Shown: piece after piece, positions 1 through 9,657 of the stretch
Layout: each line of letters opens with the position of its first letter
Position numbering within the stretch: position 1 is the first letter of the stretch
DNA from: Beroe ovata
Lineage: Eukaryota; Ctenophora; Nuda; Beroida; Beroidae
Direction of reading: 5' to 3'
NCBI GenBank assembly: GCA_946803715.1
Contig: CAMPET010000097.1
Span: 128,276 to 153,747, forward strand
Length of the DNA stretch: 25,472 nt
Made by a program: the position numbers and the translations under genes
Notes under the pieces: model-generated
The model's database searches: none
What the model was told of the DNA's origin: nothing
What the model saw: only the letters and a program-made list of their open reading frames with translations

Positions 1-60
1 GTGTGTGTTTGTGTGTGTGTGTGTGTTTGTGTGTTTGTGTGTGTGTGTGTGCGTCCGATG
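1..60. repeat. GT microsatellite
   Basis: The first 50 or so bases are almost pure GT with occasional TT. They run into a pyrimidine-rich stretch ending in TCAG at 131-134, so this is the tail of an intron before the first visible sushi exon. Confidence 0.9.
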
Positions 61-134
61 TGCATCTTCCTCTGACCCCACCCCCCATCTATTTCCCTCG
101 ATCCACGCTGCCAACACCCCATCTACCCTCTCAG

Positions 135-3100
135 CGGTGAACTGCACTGGGTTTGGGTATGTGGATCACGGGTCTCTATCCTCGTACAATGTAGCGCCCG
201 GTCAGTACGCCACTCTGAGCTGTGACGATGGATACTCGCCGGATCCTGCTGACGGGAGAGTGTACTGTGTAGTGGGCGGTATCACCAAACCTCACTACCC
301 CGAGACATTCACTTGTAAACGTGAGTTTAGCACTGCTAAACTAGCGGTTTATGGCGGTATTACTGTGACACCGCTATAACACAGTATTACCGCCATTGTG
401 TTGGAGTAGCGGTATTACTGTGTTGTAGCGGTGTGCTGATTATCTTCACATCTCTTGTATTCTCTCTCTTCAGGGACACAATGTAACATCCCGGATGTGC
501 AGAACGGCTTTGTCACGAACAGCAAGTGTTACCAGGGAGAGAATCTCCAAATCAAGTGTCAGAACGGTTATTTCAACCCCTACACCGCTGCTCCTATCAA
601 ATGTGTCCAGGGAGATGAGTTCTCCTCCAACCCACCGTTCTCCTGTTTGCCAGGTTTTGCTCACTCCATACTCACTCTATGCTCACTTTATGCTCACTCT
701 ATGCTCACTTCATGCGAATATATACATTTACTCAGTGAAATCTCCCTATCATCACTCACAATGAGCTGTTACTCAATCTCAGTCGAATCGTGTGCCGTAC
801 CGGAAGTAACTCACGGCGAAGTCGGAGGACAGTCAAGTCTCACTATCGGATCCCAAGTGGCGATAGTGTGCGAGCCGGGTTATTACGATCCGTATAACGG
901 TGATGTGCGATGTACTGACGCTGGAACGATATCACACTCCAACATTGCCTGCCAGAGTAAGTGATGTAACAGCGCTAGTGATGTCTTATTCCCCAAGTGA
1001 TGTTTGTTACTGATGATGATGCACATTAGGTTGTGACAGAACGTACACAAACACTGACGGAGTGATCACCAGTCCGATGTACGACGCTAACCTGGACTAT
1101 CCGGCACTTACCCGGTGTACTTACAAGATACAAGCTCAAGACGGCAAACATGTGAGTGACAGTGAGGGAGTGATGTGAGGGAGTGATGAATGTGTGAGGA
1201 CAATTCAAACACTCAATGAGGGAATGAATGTGTGTGTGTCACCCCTCCATAAGAGTTCTATCTCCCATAGATAGCATAGGGTCCAGGCCGGGCCAAGGAT
1301 AATTTTTTGGTCAAAGCACTTTTGCTCCTGCACTTTCTATCTTGACACCACCCCTGTGTGTGTGAGTGTGTGTGTGAGTGTGTGTGTGAGTGTGTGTGTG
1401 GACTGTGGAGAATCAAGCTATGATATGTAGACGATGTCTTATCCATCTCCAAAGACTGCGATAAGACAACTTGATCAGTTAATGCATTTCCCCGGTGTTG
1501 ACACCAATTTGTATAGCTTAGTCCCACACAGAACCCGTTTTCCAGGTTAAAGTGTCGCTGGATTTCGTGGACCTGGAGAAATCAGAGGGCTGCACCAAGG
1601 ACTCTCTCTCATTCTATGATGGTATGTGATTGCATCACTTGACATGGTGTCACAGGTGACAACACATGATGACGTCACATTCATCCTAACTCCATCATAC
1701 AGGCGCCACTGTGTCGCAAGACTCGCTCATCTACACCACATGTGGGAGTGAAGGGGCACGGAGGCGCCGGTCTGTCCGTGAGATAGCCAGCTCGGGTGAC
1801 GTCATGACTGTTCTCTTTGTCACCGATGACCAGGGTTCGGCCGCCGGTTTCGCCATCGGATACGCTGCCTTTGTGCCAAGTGAGTTGTCACATACAGATC
1901 ATATCCCCATGACAGTCCATACCTCGTTTACACTTTTTCACACCACGTGCACACTTTTACACACCTCTACACACGCCACATACACACCTTGACGCACTTC
2001 ACGTGTACACCTCTACACGCCACGTGTACACCCACAGGTAGCGGTGTGTCTGGTGGCGTGATTGCGGCGGCTGTAATCGTGCCCATCATTCTAATTCTCA
2101 TTGTCCTGGTCCTGGTGTTCCTGTACTGCAGATACTGGCGTTCCACAGAGGAAACATATACCCAACACAAGGTATGATATCCTCGATCAGCAACAGTATC
2201 AAACATCAGCAGATACTGCTGTTAGGAATAATGAACAATGAGCTGCTATATCGGATGAAAACAAAATATCCTCAGAATTTCCACTGGAAGGAAGGAGGTG
2301 CTGTAGACAACACCTACTTCCACTTTATTGCTAACGGAGGCCGCAAACCGCCGCCAACCATGGCTTCCAAACTTCAGGTCAGTATATAATGGACATGGTG
2401 GCAGTGATTAACATCATTATGGTCATTAGCACAACCCTGTCATAGCCTGTGTCTACCACATACCTGTACTTCATTCATGCGATTTCACATAGGACACTGT
2501 AATCGGCCCCCAAACTAAACTGTGTTGGGGAACTCCAAACAGATGGGTAGGTGTTGTGTCATGGGCTGAGCTGTGTTGATAATAATTGACCGCTTCAAGG
2601 TGTGACATATGTCAGAACTCAGATTCATTGTTCCTGTCCATGATTTAGCTGGTACAGCTGAACGTTTTGATGCCGTTACTGACCAAACAACTACATTTCC
2701 AATTTATTGACTGGTTAATAGGTCGTCCAAAAATGCATGACTTGATAACAGGATAGATTAGATTGAACAGAAAACACATGCGATGAACATAGAACAACCT
2801 ACCCCAAATTATAAGCTATAAATCACCATGGTGATTGGCGACTAACACCTCCTGTCAACATCAGGCAATGTCACAGCTTCCCCCTGACGATGAGACTGAC
2901 AGTGTTGCCAGTGGTAACAGCAGGAGCCGCCTGACACCAAGCAGACTTCCGCCCACTGTTTCCTACAGCTCCATCAAGTTGGGACAAACAGCTTCAACCC
3001 TCAACATTAACAACACTGTGAGTCTCCCTCCCCCCAATAATATGCAGTTGATAATCGATCTCAGCTCATTTCCTCCTCACTCTGTATTAAACGTCTTGTT

Positions 3101-3969
3101 CCAGCCCCGGCCAAAGACCAGCAGACCGGCAAACATCAGTCCGAGTTCATCTCCGCGGCAGGAGAACGGAAACTCACCCCGATATGACGCAGATTCGACT
3201 GCCGCCAGCTCCAACTTCAACAACGCCGAACTGGACAACATGCAGAAATACAACCACAAGAAGGCCCTCGAGGGTCTGGGACTATCCGAGGCGGACTTCA
3301 AGCTGAATATTCCCACCTCATATCGCCGTAGTGAGGTTTGTGTAACTAGTTGTGACGCTAATTCCTGAGTGTTCCTGCCTGTGGTGAGTGAGGTTCACCC
3401 CCCCCCCTTGTTGTATGTGGATGATATACTCGCCTGCGACAGGTCTCTCTGTCTGGGAGTGAGGACGACTCACTGACTCGCACCGCTCTCGAGGACACGC
3501 TACTCGACGGTGACCCACTCCAGCACACTGTCCTCTCCGATGAGGTGCTCAAATCTCCGCGGACCATGAGGGCCCTGGACAAATTCAGGGCTGGCGCCAG
3601 GAAGCCCGAACATCGTGACACTGGATTGAGTGAGTATCACTCATTGCAGCTGAAATCGCAATTGTTCAACCAGTGTTATAGTTACACTGTGTTATAGTTA
3701 CACTGTTACATATTTACATAGTTACACTGTTACACTGTGTTATAGTTACACTGTTACATAGTTACACTGTTACACTGTGTTATAGTTACACTGTGTTATC
3801 ATTACACCGTGTGTAACGAGGTGTATCTCTCTACCTAGGTCCACAAGATCCTAGTTACCGTGTGAGGAAGCAGAACAGGCTCATATCAGAAGAGCAAATG
3901 TCGGATCAGCGGCGTGCTTATGAAGCCGGTTACAGGCGCCCTCTTCCTCCCTCGAACAGCGATGTATGA
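135..3969 (+). CDS. Sushi(CCP)x3-CUB single-pass receptor, 5' incomplete
   Basis: Twelve exons can be chained with consistent GT-AG borders and phases: 135-320, 474-653, 783-956, 1030-1151, 1546-1621, 1703-1879, 2038-2171, 2276-2377, 2865-3017, 3105-3335, 3443-3629, 3839-3969. They give about 617 codons ending in TGA at 3967-3969. The first three exons each encode one four-Cys CCP/sushi module bounded by phase-1 introns, the usual shuffling pattern; module 2 has an extra Cys. The next three form a CUB domain with the four expected Cys and a GF-x-I-x-Y end. Exon 2038-2171 holds a hydrophobic helix of about 23 residues (IAAAVIVPIILILIVLVLVF) followed by CRYWR. The remaining ~280 residues are a polar, Ser/Pro-rich cytoplasmic tail. 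An earlier exon with a signal peptide, and perhaps more sushi modules, must lie before base 1, since the first exon opens in phase 1. A cell-surface adhesion or pattern-recognition receptor is inferred. I know no specific orthologue. Confidence 0.85.
345..425. repeat. Inverted repeat in intron
   Basis: GGCGGTATTACTGTG at 353-367 is matched by its reverse complement with one mismatch at 380-394, and GCGGTATTACTGTG recurs directly at 409-422. The copies sit in the intron between the first two visible sushi exons and could form a hairpin with a short loop, perhaps a fragment of a small mobile element. Confidence 0.6.
3663..3815. repeat. Minisatellite in last intron of receptor gene
   Basis: Units built from GTTATAGTTACACT and TGTTACACTG recur about ten times, with a loose higher-order period, in the intron 3630-3838. 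The repeat stops about 20 bp before the acceptor at 3837-3838. Confidence 0.85.
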
Positions 3970-4875
3970 CCGCGATAGTAACAGCCGGATCATGTTTGCG
4001 GCTCACGCCTCTCATCTGGGCAGGAACTTCATCTCTCTGGACAGGGACTCGCTGGCGACTGCAGCTGGAAGTTCCCAATTGCTGATTGACAACAGACAAT
4101 CAATCCATAGGATATGGAGCACAAATCCGCGTTAAGATTGAATGCAGTTTGGGACGAAGCATTGTATGACTATGATTGACTATGCTGGTTTTTGAATCGT
4201 AAATAGGATTGTGTACCTATTTGATTTCTCGAATTCATTTTCCCGCGTGTCTTGAAGCTAAGTTCAAGAAGGCTCAATTGAAAGCAATGTGTTAATATTT
4301 TCATTTTGACATTCCGCGAATAATCAGTGACGATAATCAGACAGATAATCAGAATGAAGAGTATTTGCTATTTGAATCTACTTCTAGTGAGGTGTATAGA
4401 TCACTGATTTTGATATCACAATTTTATCTGATAACATTAACAAGTACTAAGTAGTTAAAAAACAGTTTTATGTTATTATCTTGATAATCATAAGTTAACC
4501 GCCTTCAACCATGGAATTGGAAACACCCTTTGAATCAGAACATGGATATGGGCAAATTGTATTACTATTATCACAAATTATGACAACAATAATTAATCGA
4601 AGTCGTATAGAATAATGTTGAAAGGGGACCTAGTGAGTCTGACTCATGGTGAACTGGTGAAATCGAACATTCATGTTGATAATGATATCGGTATCGTGAT
4701 CACCTAAAAAACTTGTGACTTGCATTCGTGCGAGATAAAACGCTTTGAAAAGTTTTTCAATTGCATTTGCAGACTTCAAGTTAATGAATTTGTAAATTTG
4801 CGACTAAAATATCGTGATTGTATTGACTTTATTTCAGTTCAACTTCAAGTAATCCTAACAGGAGTCGGAATTTGT
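3970..4875. other. AT-rich spacer, no gene seen
   Basis: This is 3' flank of the receptor gene and spacer. There is no open frame with recognisable protein features, no canonical AATAAA within the first 300 bp and no RNA gene I can identify. Base composition changes sharply to GC-rich after about 4880. Confidence 0.6.
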
Positions 4876-5074
4876 CAGTGTCTGTTCCCGCGCTGCGTGA
4901 CCAGTGACCCAAATGGCATTGGCAAATACTCTGCGCGTCTCCTTTCTTGTTCCAGCTACGACTTTTTTGTCGATCGATGATAGACCCTGTCGAGAATTTC
5001 GTTTTGCGCGCGCGGCGCAAACTTATTCTCAGACAGCGGTCTAGCATTGCATCGCCTTGTCAGATTTATTTCAT

Positions 5075-5264
5075 CTGACCTCTGTTTCTCGCGCGCGCCT
5101 TCATCGAAGGCCTGTTTCGGCCTTCGTTGTCGATCGATGATAGAACCTGTCGAGAATTTCGTCGCGCGCTTGCTGGCGCAAGCCGCTTCGCGGCTTGCAT
5201 CAGCGGTCTGGCATCGCCCGACAAGGCCTTCGATGAAGGCGCGCTCGCGCGAGGAGCAGGTCAG
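5075..5264. repeat. Nested long inverted repeat with internal hairpins
   Basis: A 20-bp arm at 5093-5112 (GCGCGCCTTCATCGAAGGCC) is perfectly complementary to 5225-5244, and weaker pairing extends outward to about 5075 and 5264. Inside are two more perfect hairpins: an 8-bp stem around 5106-5127 and a 9-bp stem with a TTC loop at 5178-5198. Confidence 0.75.
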
Positions 5265-5446
5265 GCCAGGTAACAATGACATCTGACAAGCATCGCCATC
5301 GCGCCAGCCAGACAAGCAAAAAAACTTTAGGAAAAACTCTTGGCTTTGCCTGCCTTGGCCTTGCCTGCCTATATAGCTACTGCTAGGCCTAGGCCCAGCT
5401 GACGCGAACACACCGCGCGAGCCATTTTAAGCACTTAAGATTAAGA

Positions 5447-5670
5447 TGTGCACACGTTGCGCGCCCCTGTTCTACTCAGTGAACTGAAAAGTCGTAGAAA
5501 ACCACGGAGACGCGCAGCGCGCGCGGAGCATTTGGGTCACGCAGCGCGGGAACAGATTAAGATTTTATGTGCACACGTTGCGCGCCCCTGTTCTACTCAG
5601 TGACCTGAAAAGTCGTAGAAAGGAGACGCGCAGCGCGCGCGGAGTATTTGGGTCACGCAGCGCGGGAACA
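5447..5670. repeat. Tandem duplication, period 121 bp
   Basis: The block starting TGTGCACACGTTGCGCGCCC at 5447 restarts at 5568. Both copies run through AAAAGTCGTAGAAA and a GCGCAGCGCGCGC stretch to CGCGGGAACA (ends 5554 and 5670). They are near identical apart from a 5-bp deletion after the TAGAAA motif and two or three substitutions, so the duplication is recent. Confidence 0.9.
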
Positions 5671-5801
5671 AGATTTTACTTTGCAAAGTAAACACATGTG
5701 TTTGACGTTTGTTGGGCAAAGCTAAAGAACCTTGTCACGTAGCGACGCGTCAGGGCACTACGTAGGGCACTCAGGGAACCAGGAAAGTGGAACATCACCA
5801 A

Positions 5802-5894
5802 TTGTAGGATTTCACCCTACCCTTGCTGGCGGGATTTTATCCCTCGGGGCGGATTGAAAATCGCGCGCACCGAGGGTAGGGTAAAATCCTACAA
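5802..5894. mobile_element. 93-bp hairpin MITE-like element with 8-bp direct repeat
   Basis: The element begins TTGTAGGATTT and ends AAATCCTACAA, an 11-bp perfect terminal inverted repeat. Pairing extends inward with one mismatch through ACCCTACCCT / AGGGTAGGGT. It is flanked by ATCACCAA at 5794-5801 and again at 5895-5902, which looks like an 8-bp target-site duplication. It has no coding capacity. An 8-bp duplication is known for hAT, P and some other DNA transposons, but the termini do not let me name a family. Confidence 0.8.
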
Positions 5895-5917
5895 ATCACC
5901 AATAACGCGAGCCGCGA

Positions 5918-6030
5918 AAATAATTTTGCGCGCGCAAACTGCAAAATGAAATTCTCGATACTCGATAGGGTAAGGGTTGCACAGGGTACAGAGTTATCGC
6001 GTCGATCGATGATATAGACCCTGTTAATTT
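5918..6030. repeat. Dispersed GTCGATCGATGATA repeat
   Basis: GTCGATCGATGATA followed by (TA)GACCCTGT occurs at 4969, 5129 and 6001. A degenerate inverted copy (AAATTCTCGATACTCGATAGGGT) lies at 5949-5971. At the first two sites it is followed by CGAGAATTTCG and GC-rich sequence. These are family members scattered through the GC-rich nest. Confidence 0.65.
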
Positions 6031-6898
6031 GATTCATTCTGATTCAGTATTATTCTTCAACATTATTCTTCAGACTTATTCTTAACAGACTTATTGATAT
6101 TCTTCGCGGCTTTCATTGCAACAGCATTGAGCGGTTTTGCTACGCCAGACGAGGTACAGACCACACCATACATTGTGCCTCCATCGAGTACTTCTACTAG
6201 TAGTAGTACAGTTACACGAAGAAGTACTAGTATATGTACTATACAAGAACAATTACATAAGATTAAGAGTAAGACTCTCTGTTATCACTGAGGTGAGGGA
6301 GTAGGGTAATGTTACACAACCGTGTTGGCCAGTATAAATATAATAGCATGCTCAAATATTGATTAAATAATTTGTTCCTAGTTGTACTTGTAGGTATACT
6401 GTATACAGGCCCAGCCCCTGCCGTTTTGCCTTTCATTCCACACACATTACATGAATATTATGATGACCGTTCCTTGATTTGGTTGATAATCGATCTTTTC
6501 AAACCCAACAGGAGTTTCTTGCATGTTAACGTTTAATTGCCGAAGGTTAGAGAGTAATCTTACATCCAGCTCATACTTCATACTCATACTTCATATTCAT
6601 AGGTACATACGGCCACGATGATGACGTATTGATCCAATTCCATGAGAAATCAGACGCACCCTTAATTTGGAGTCATGGTCACTATGCCAACCAACCTTCT
6701 TGTTTCAATGAATTTCAGTTGATAGTGTGCCTTTGGCTTTGAACATTATGGGTTTTGACCATTTTCCCCTTGACGTGATACACTCACTGCTAACTGAACC
6801 AAACCACTCACTCATAGCCAATGATAGTCACCATGTTTTACAATCGACTGGGTAGCGTGTGATAGCTGTGTGTCCCTGTACGCAACCATGATCGGTAC
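6031..6898. other. Spacer, no supported gene
   Basis: The stretch contains a short imperfect inverted repeat (AGTACTTCT near 6188 and AGAAGTACT near 6220) and a 60-codon open frame without an ATG. It may hold the 5' exon or promoter of the following Cys-rich ORF, but I cannot identify one. Confidence 0.5.
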
Positions 6899-6907
6899 GT
6901 GGTGCTA

Positions 6908-8119
6908 ATGTTATGCGACGTGATCACACTGGATTTATACTCATCTTACTATCCAATATCCTCAACATTACGAGTGTCGATACAGCCCACAATAAACCAG
7001 GTTAGTAGGCAACTGGAACCACGATTATTTGGTAGCATCGTATATAGTAACAAATTTAGTGCATACCTAGAGCTTGTTTCAGATTCACAGACCCTGACTT
7101 GTAGCCCTGCGGAAACACAAGACTCATGGTTGGGTTCTGAACCACACACACTTTGCTTATCCGAACAGATCACTACGTGCAAGAGACCGTGTAAAAGAGG
7201 GCAGCAAGGAGAGAAGTGCCGAGCGAAGCATTGCCGGGAGATTTGTCCAGCTCCGACGAGAGTAATGGTAGTGAAACACTCGGTGATCACAGTCAATCTG
7301 ACACCAGGGGGAGACGGGTGTTGCAGAGGGGAGGGGGGTGTGGAGTACAGCGTGCAATACGGGTTCCACACCATAGCAGGGGTGTGTAATGGGCGTGGCG
7401 GGGAGTGTCAGTGTAGGATACACGGGTGTGACGTGACTGTCAACTGTACCGTCCCCATGAGAAACCTGTCCCTGACACACCTGTGGGAACATAACGAGTC
7501 TCCCAGCAACATGACAGTGACAGTGACGCTTACTAAACCCTCCACCACTACAATTTCAAACACCTCAATTCACCAGTCCTACATGCACTGTGACGTCACG
7601 AGCAAGAGGTGCTCTAACCTCACTCTCAATGACTACAGACTCCAGTGTGACACCTCAGGAGGGAGGGCTAACTTCCTGGGTTGTAACTGTGAGGCAAAAC
7701 ACAGTACCACACCTGTACTTAGAGCGAGGAAAAGTGTTACCAGTGATTGGTATAGCACCCCTGAAAATGTTATTGAGCAGATAATAACCCACTTGCAGAC
7801 CAGTGGTAAATCGTACCGGGTGATGTTGCCACACCCAGAACTGGGCGTGGTTAGAACCAGGGATGGGAGTGCACTATTCAGCGCGGATACGTTCAAACCT
7901 CACATTCTACGGTTTGCAGATCAGCACATGACGTGTTCCATGTTTTGTAACGGGGAAGTTGAGGAGAGGAGAGGGGAGGGGGAGTGCAGGGGAGAAAAGG
8001 AAGAGGAAACAGCTGCTAAAGATGGGGGAGGAGGGAAGAGAGAGAAGGGAAGGAAGAGAAAGGGAAGGAAGAGACAAAGAGTAAAGCATACTCAGGCTAG
8101 GAAGAATAGAGGACGGTGA
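6908..8119 (+). CDS. Unrecognised Cys-rich extracellular-type protein with basic tail
   Basis: The frame is open from before 6899 to TGA at 8117-8119. The first ATG is at 6908, but the first ~55 residues do not look like a signal peptide. A splice acceptor (GAGCTTGTTTCAG, ending about 7081) suggests that the real exon starts at the codons for DSQTLTC and that a signal-peptide exon lies upstream. From there the protein has about 20 cysteines, including a dense block KRPCKRGQQGEKCRAKHCRE, and N-glycosylation sequons NCT, NLS, NMT, NTS and NLT. A compact C-terminal region reads WYSTPENV through FADQHMTCSMFC. It ends in about 50 residues dominated by E/G and then K/R (GKRKGRKRQR type), a possible heparin-binding or nuclear-targeting tail. 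The sequons argue for secretion. I recognise no family. The last ~128 codons recur at 9266-9657. Confidence 0.6.
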   Translation: MLCDVITLDLYSSYYPISSTLRVSIQPTINQVSRQLEPRLFGSIVYSNKFSAYLELVSDSQTLTCSPAETQDSWLGSEPHTLCLSEQITTCKRPCKRGQQGEKCRAKHCREICPAPTRVMVVKHSVITVNLTPGGDGCCRGEGGVEYSVQYGFHTIAGVCNGRGGECQCRIHGCDVTVNCTVPMRNLSLTHLWEHNESPSNMTVTVTLTKPSTTTISNTSIHQSYMHCDVTSKRCSNLTLNDYRLQCDTSGGRANFLGCNCEAKHSTTPVLRARKSVTSDWYSTPENVIEQIITHLQTSGKSYRVMLPHPELGVVRTRDGSALFSADTFKPHILRFADQHMTCSMFCNGEVEERRGEGECRGEKEEETAAKDGGGGKREKGRKRKGRKRQRVKHTQARKNRGR

Positions 8120-8883
8120 TCATTGTCCACCAGGAAACGGAAAACCCGCCCTCAACACGGCAATGCTTGTATCTGTAACAGTGTGAATGGGCGTGTGTTT
8201 TCCCTATCTCTGTTTGGATGGTAACTGGTACATGGTATCATCTTGTTTGAGGTAGCTCTTGATATGCCCAATCCGGACAGCCCGTTTTTACATCTAATCG
8301 CTGATATTTGGTTCTAAAAGTAATAATTTGTGATTTTGTTATTTTTTTGTTTTTTGAGTCATTGCTGGTGCAGGTTTTGGCATTGGAAATATATCTCTAT
8401 AATAAATAATAAATCTGACATAAAACTCATGAATTACATATTTATCTACAGCTGGAAAATATCTGATTGTTGAATCATAATTTTTCAAAAATTATTTTGA
8501 GCATAAATATTAAATATTAGATATCATGTTTACTGCTTACTGTTTACTTCTAATTCTAATCAATCTAACTTCATTCCGAAAGTCACTTTATCACGTTTAT
8601 TTTAAAACTTTTTAAATTTAAAATGACTAGATCATGTTTAAGGATGCTGATAACAATGCACCTTTAGTCAGTCACGCTAGAATGCATACTCACTTGAAAG
8701 TCAGGCAATATCCAGATTCCAGTCAGCAGTGGGCGGATGACAGGCATCATGGCTCGATCCATTATTCCATTATTCCAAGTATTTACCTTGTCAGTCCCTC
8801 GCTACTGCACCTTTGCCGTGAACAAAGACTGCCGGGTTGGATTTGAATGAACAATGAATAATCGGGAGGTATTAAGGACTGTC
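7733..8883 (+). repeat. Duplicated segment, copy A
   Basis: This covers the last 128 codons of the Cys-rich ORF plus about 765 bp of 3' flank. It aligns with 9266-10404 at roughly 95 percent by eye, with several small indels. Both copies end at the same motif, TTAAGGACTGTC, and diverge immediately after it. Confidence 0.9.
8401..8413 (+). promoter_or_regulatory. Candidate poly(A) signals
   Basis: Two overlapping AATAAA hexamers lie about 285 bp after the stop of the Cys-rich ORF, in AT-rich sequence. The equivalent point of the second copy (about 9939-9950) reads TATAAATTATAAAT and lacks the hexamer. Confidence 0.5.
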
Positions 8884-9024
8884 GGCAAAAGGGTCATAAG
8901 ATTTGTAGATGTGTCCATTGTGTCCATCAACGAGGGAATGTCTAATGCACGTCTAATGCACGTCCATTAGACGTCCATCAGAGTTACACATTCCGCTCAG
9001 TATGAAAATTTGGTATTTTTGTCN

Positions 9025-9265
9025 GTAACAGTGTGAATGGGCGTGTGTTTTCCCCATCTCTGTTTGGGTGGTAACTGGTACATGGTATCATCTTATTTGA
9101 GGTAGCTCTTGATATGCCCAATCCGGACAGCCCGTTTTTACATCGCTGATATTTGGTTCTAAAAGTAATAATTTGTGATTTTGTTTTTTTTTTGTTTTTT
9201 GAGTCATTGCTGGTGCAGGTTTTGGCATTGGAAATATATCGCTATAATAAATAATAAATCTGACA
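9025..9265 (+). repeat. Partial third copy of the 3' flank
   Basis: Starting immediately after the single N at 9024, this stretch matches 8175-8420. It stops at AATCTGACA, where the second C-terminal coding copy begins without a splice acceptor of normal form. It carries intact AATAAA hexamers. Confidence 0.9.
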
Positions 9266-9657
9266 AGTGTGTGACCAGTGATTGGTATAGCATCCCTGAA
9301 AACGTTATTGAGCAGATAATAACCCACTTGCAGACCAGTGGTGAATCATACCGGGTGATGTTGCCACACCCAGAACTGGGCGTGGTTAGAACCAGTGATG
9401 GTAGTGCACTATTCAGTGCGGACACGTTCAAACCTCACATTCTACGGTTTGCAGATCAGCACATGACGTGTTCCATGTTCTGTAACGGAGGAGAAGTAGA
9501 GGAGAGGGGAGGGGAGGGGGAGTGTAGGGGAGGAAAGGAAGAGGACACAGCTGCTAAAGATGGGGGAGGAGGGAAGAGAGAAAAGGGAAGGAAGAGAAAG
9601 GGAAGGAAGAGACAAAGAGTAAAGCATACTCAGACAAGGAGGAATAGAGGACGGTGA
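9266..9657 (+). pseudogene. C-terminal copy of the Cys-rich ORF, partial
   Basis: About 130 codons repeat the C-terminal region of the ORF at 6908-8119, from VTSDWYS to the terminal NRGR and stop. Roughly nine residues differ (for example T/I, K/E, R/S and an added G). The single indel is three bases, so the frame is kept, and many changes are silent. The N-terminal Cys-rich part is missing: upstream is 3'-flank sequence and then the N. It is either a truncated tandem duplicate or an exon of a second gene or haplotype whose 5' part was lost in assembly. Retention of frame argues against long neutral decay. Confidence 0.55.

Larger units (their letters stand above)
4882..5672. repeat. GC-rich composite inverted-repeat (foldback-like) element
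   Basis: TGTTCCCGCGCTGCGTGACC near 4883 is repeated as its reverse complement GGTCACGCAGCGCGGGAACA at the right end near 5670 and again near 5554. Similarity extends inward on the left through CTCTGCGCGTCTCC and CTACGACTTTT, matching the reverse complement of the 5447-5670 units. Between the arms lie further hairpins. No transposase is visible and I see no clear target-site duplication, so this is at best a non-autonomous element or several nested ones. Confidence 0.6.

Noticed and set aside
4720-5411. Overlapping frames on both strands in the GC-rich repeat nest.
   Set aside because: They follow the inverted repeats (the same peptide, RATKFSTGSIIDRQ-like, recurs with the repeat) and have no domain.
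6043-6291. Open frame with a hydrophobic start (IFFAAFIATALSGFA) that resembles a signal peptide.
   Set aside because: It has no ATG after the preceding stop, lies beside repeat-rich DNA, and its Ser/Thr run comes from a simple CTACTAGTAGTAG sequence. It could be a terminal exon, but nothing supports that.
7907-8089. Minus-strand frame rich in Leu/Ser/Pro opposite the basic tail (repeated at 9442-9627).
   Set aside because: It is the complement of the purine-rich GGAAGGAAGAGA coding sequence and has no independent signal.
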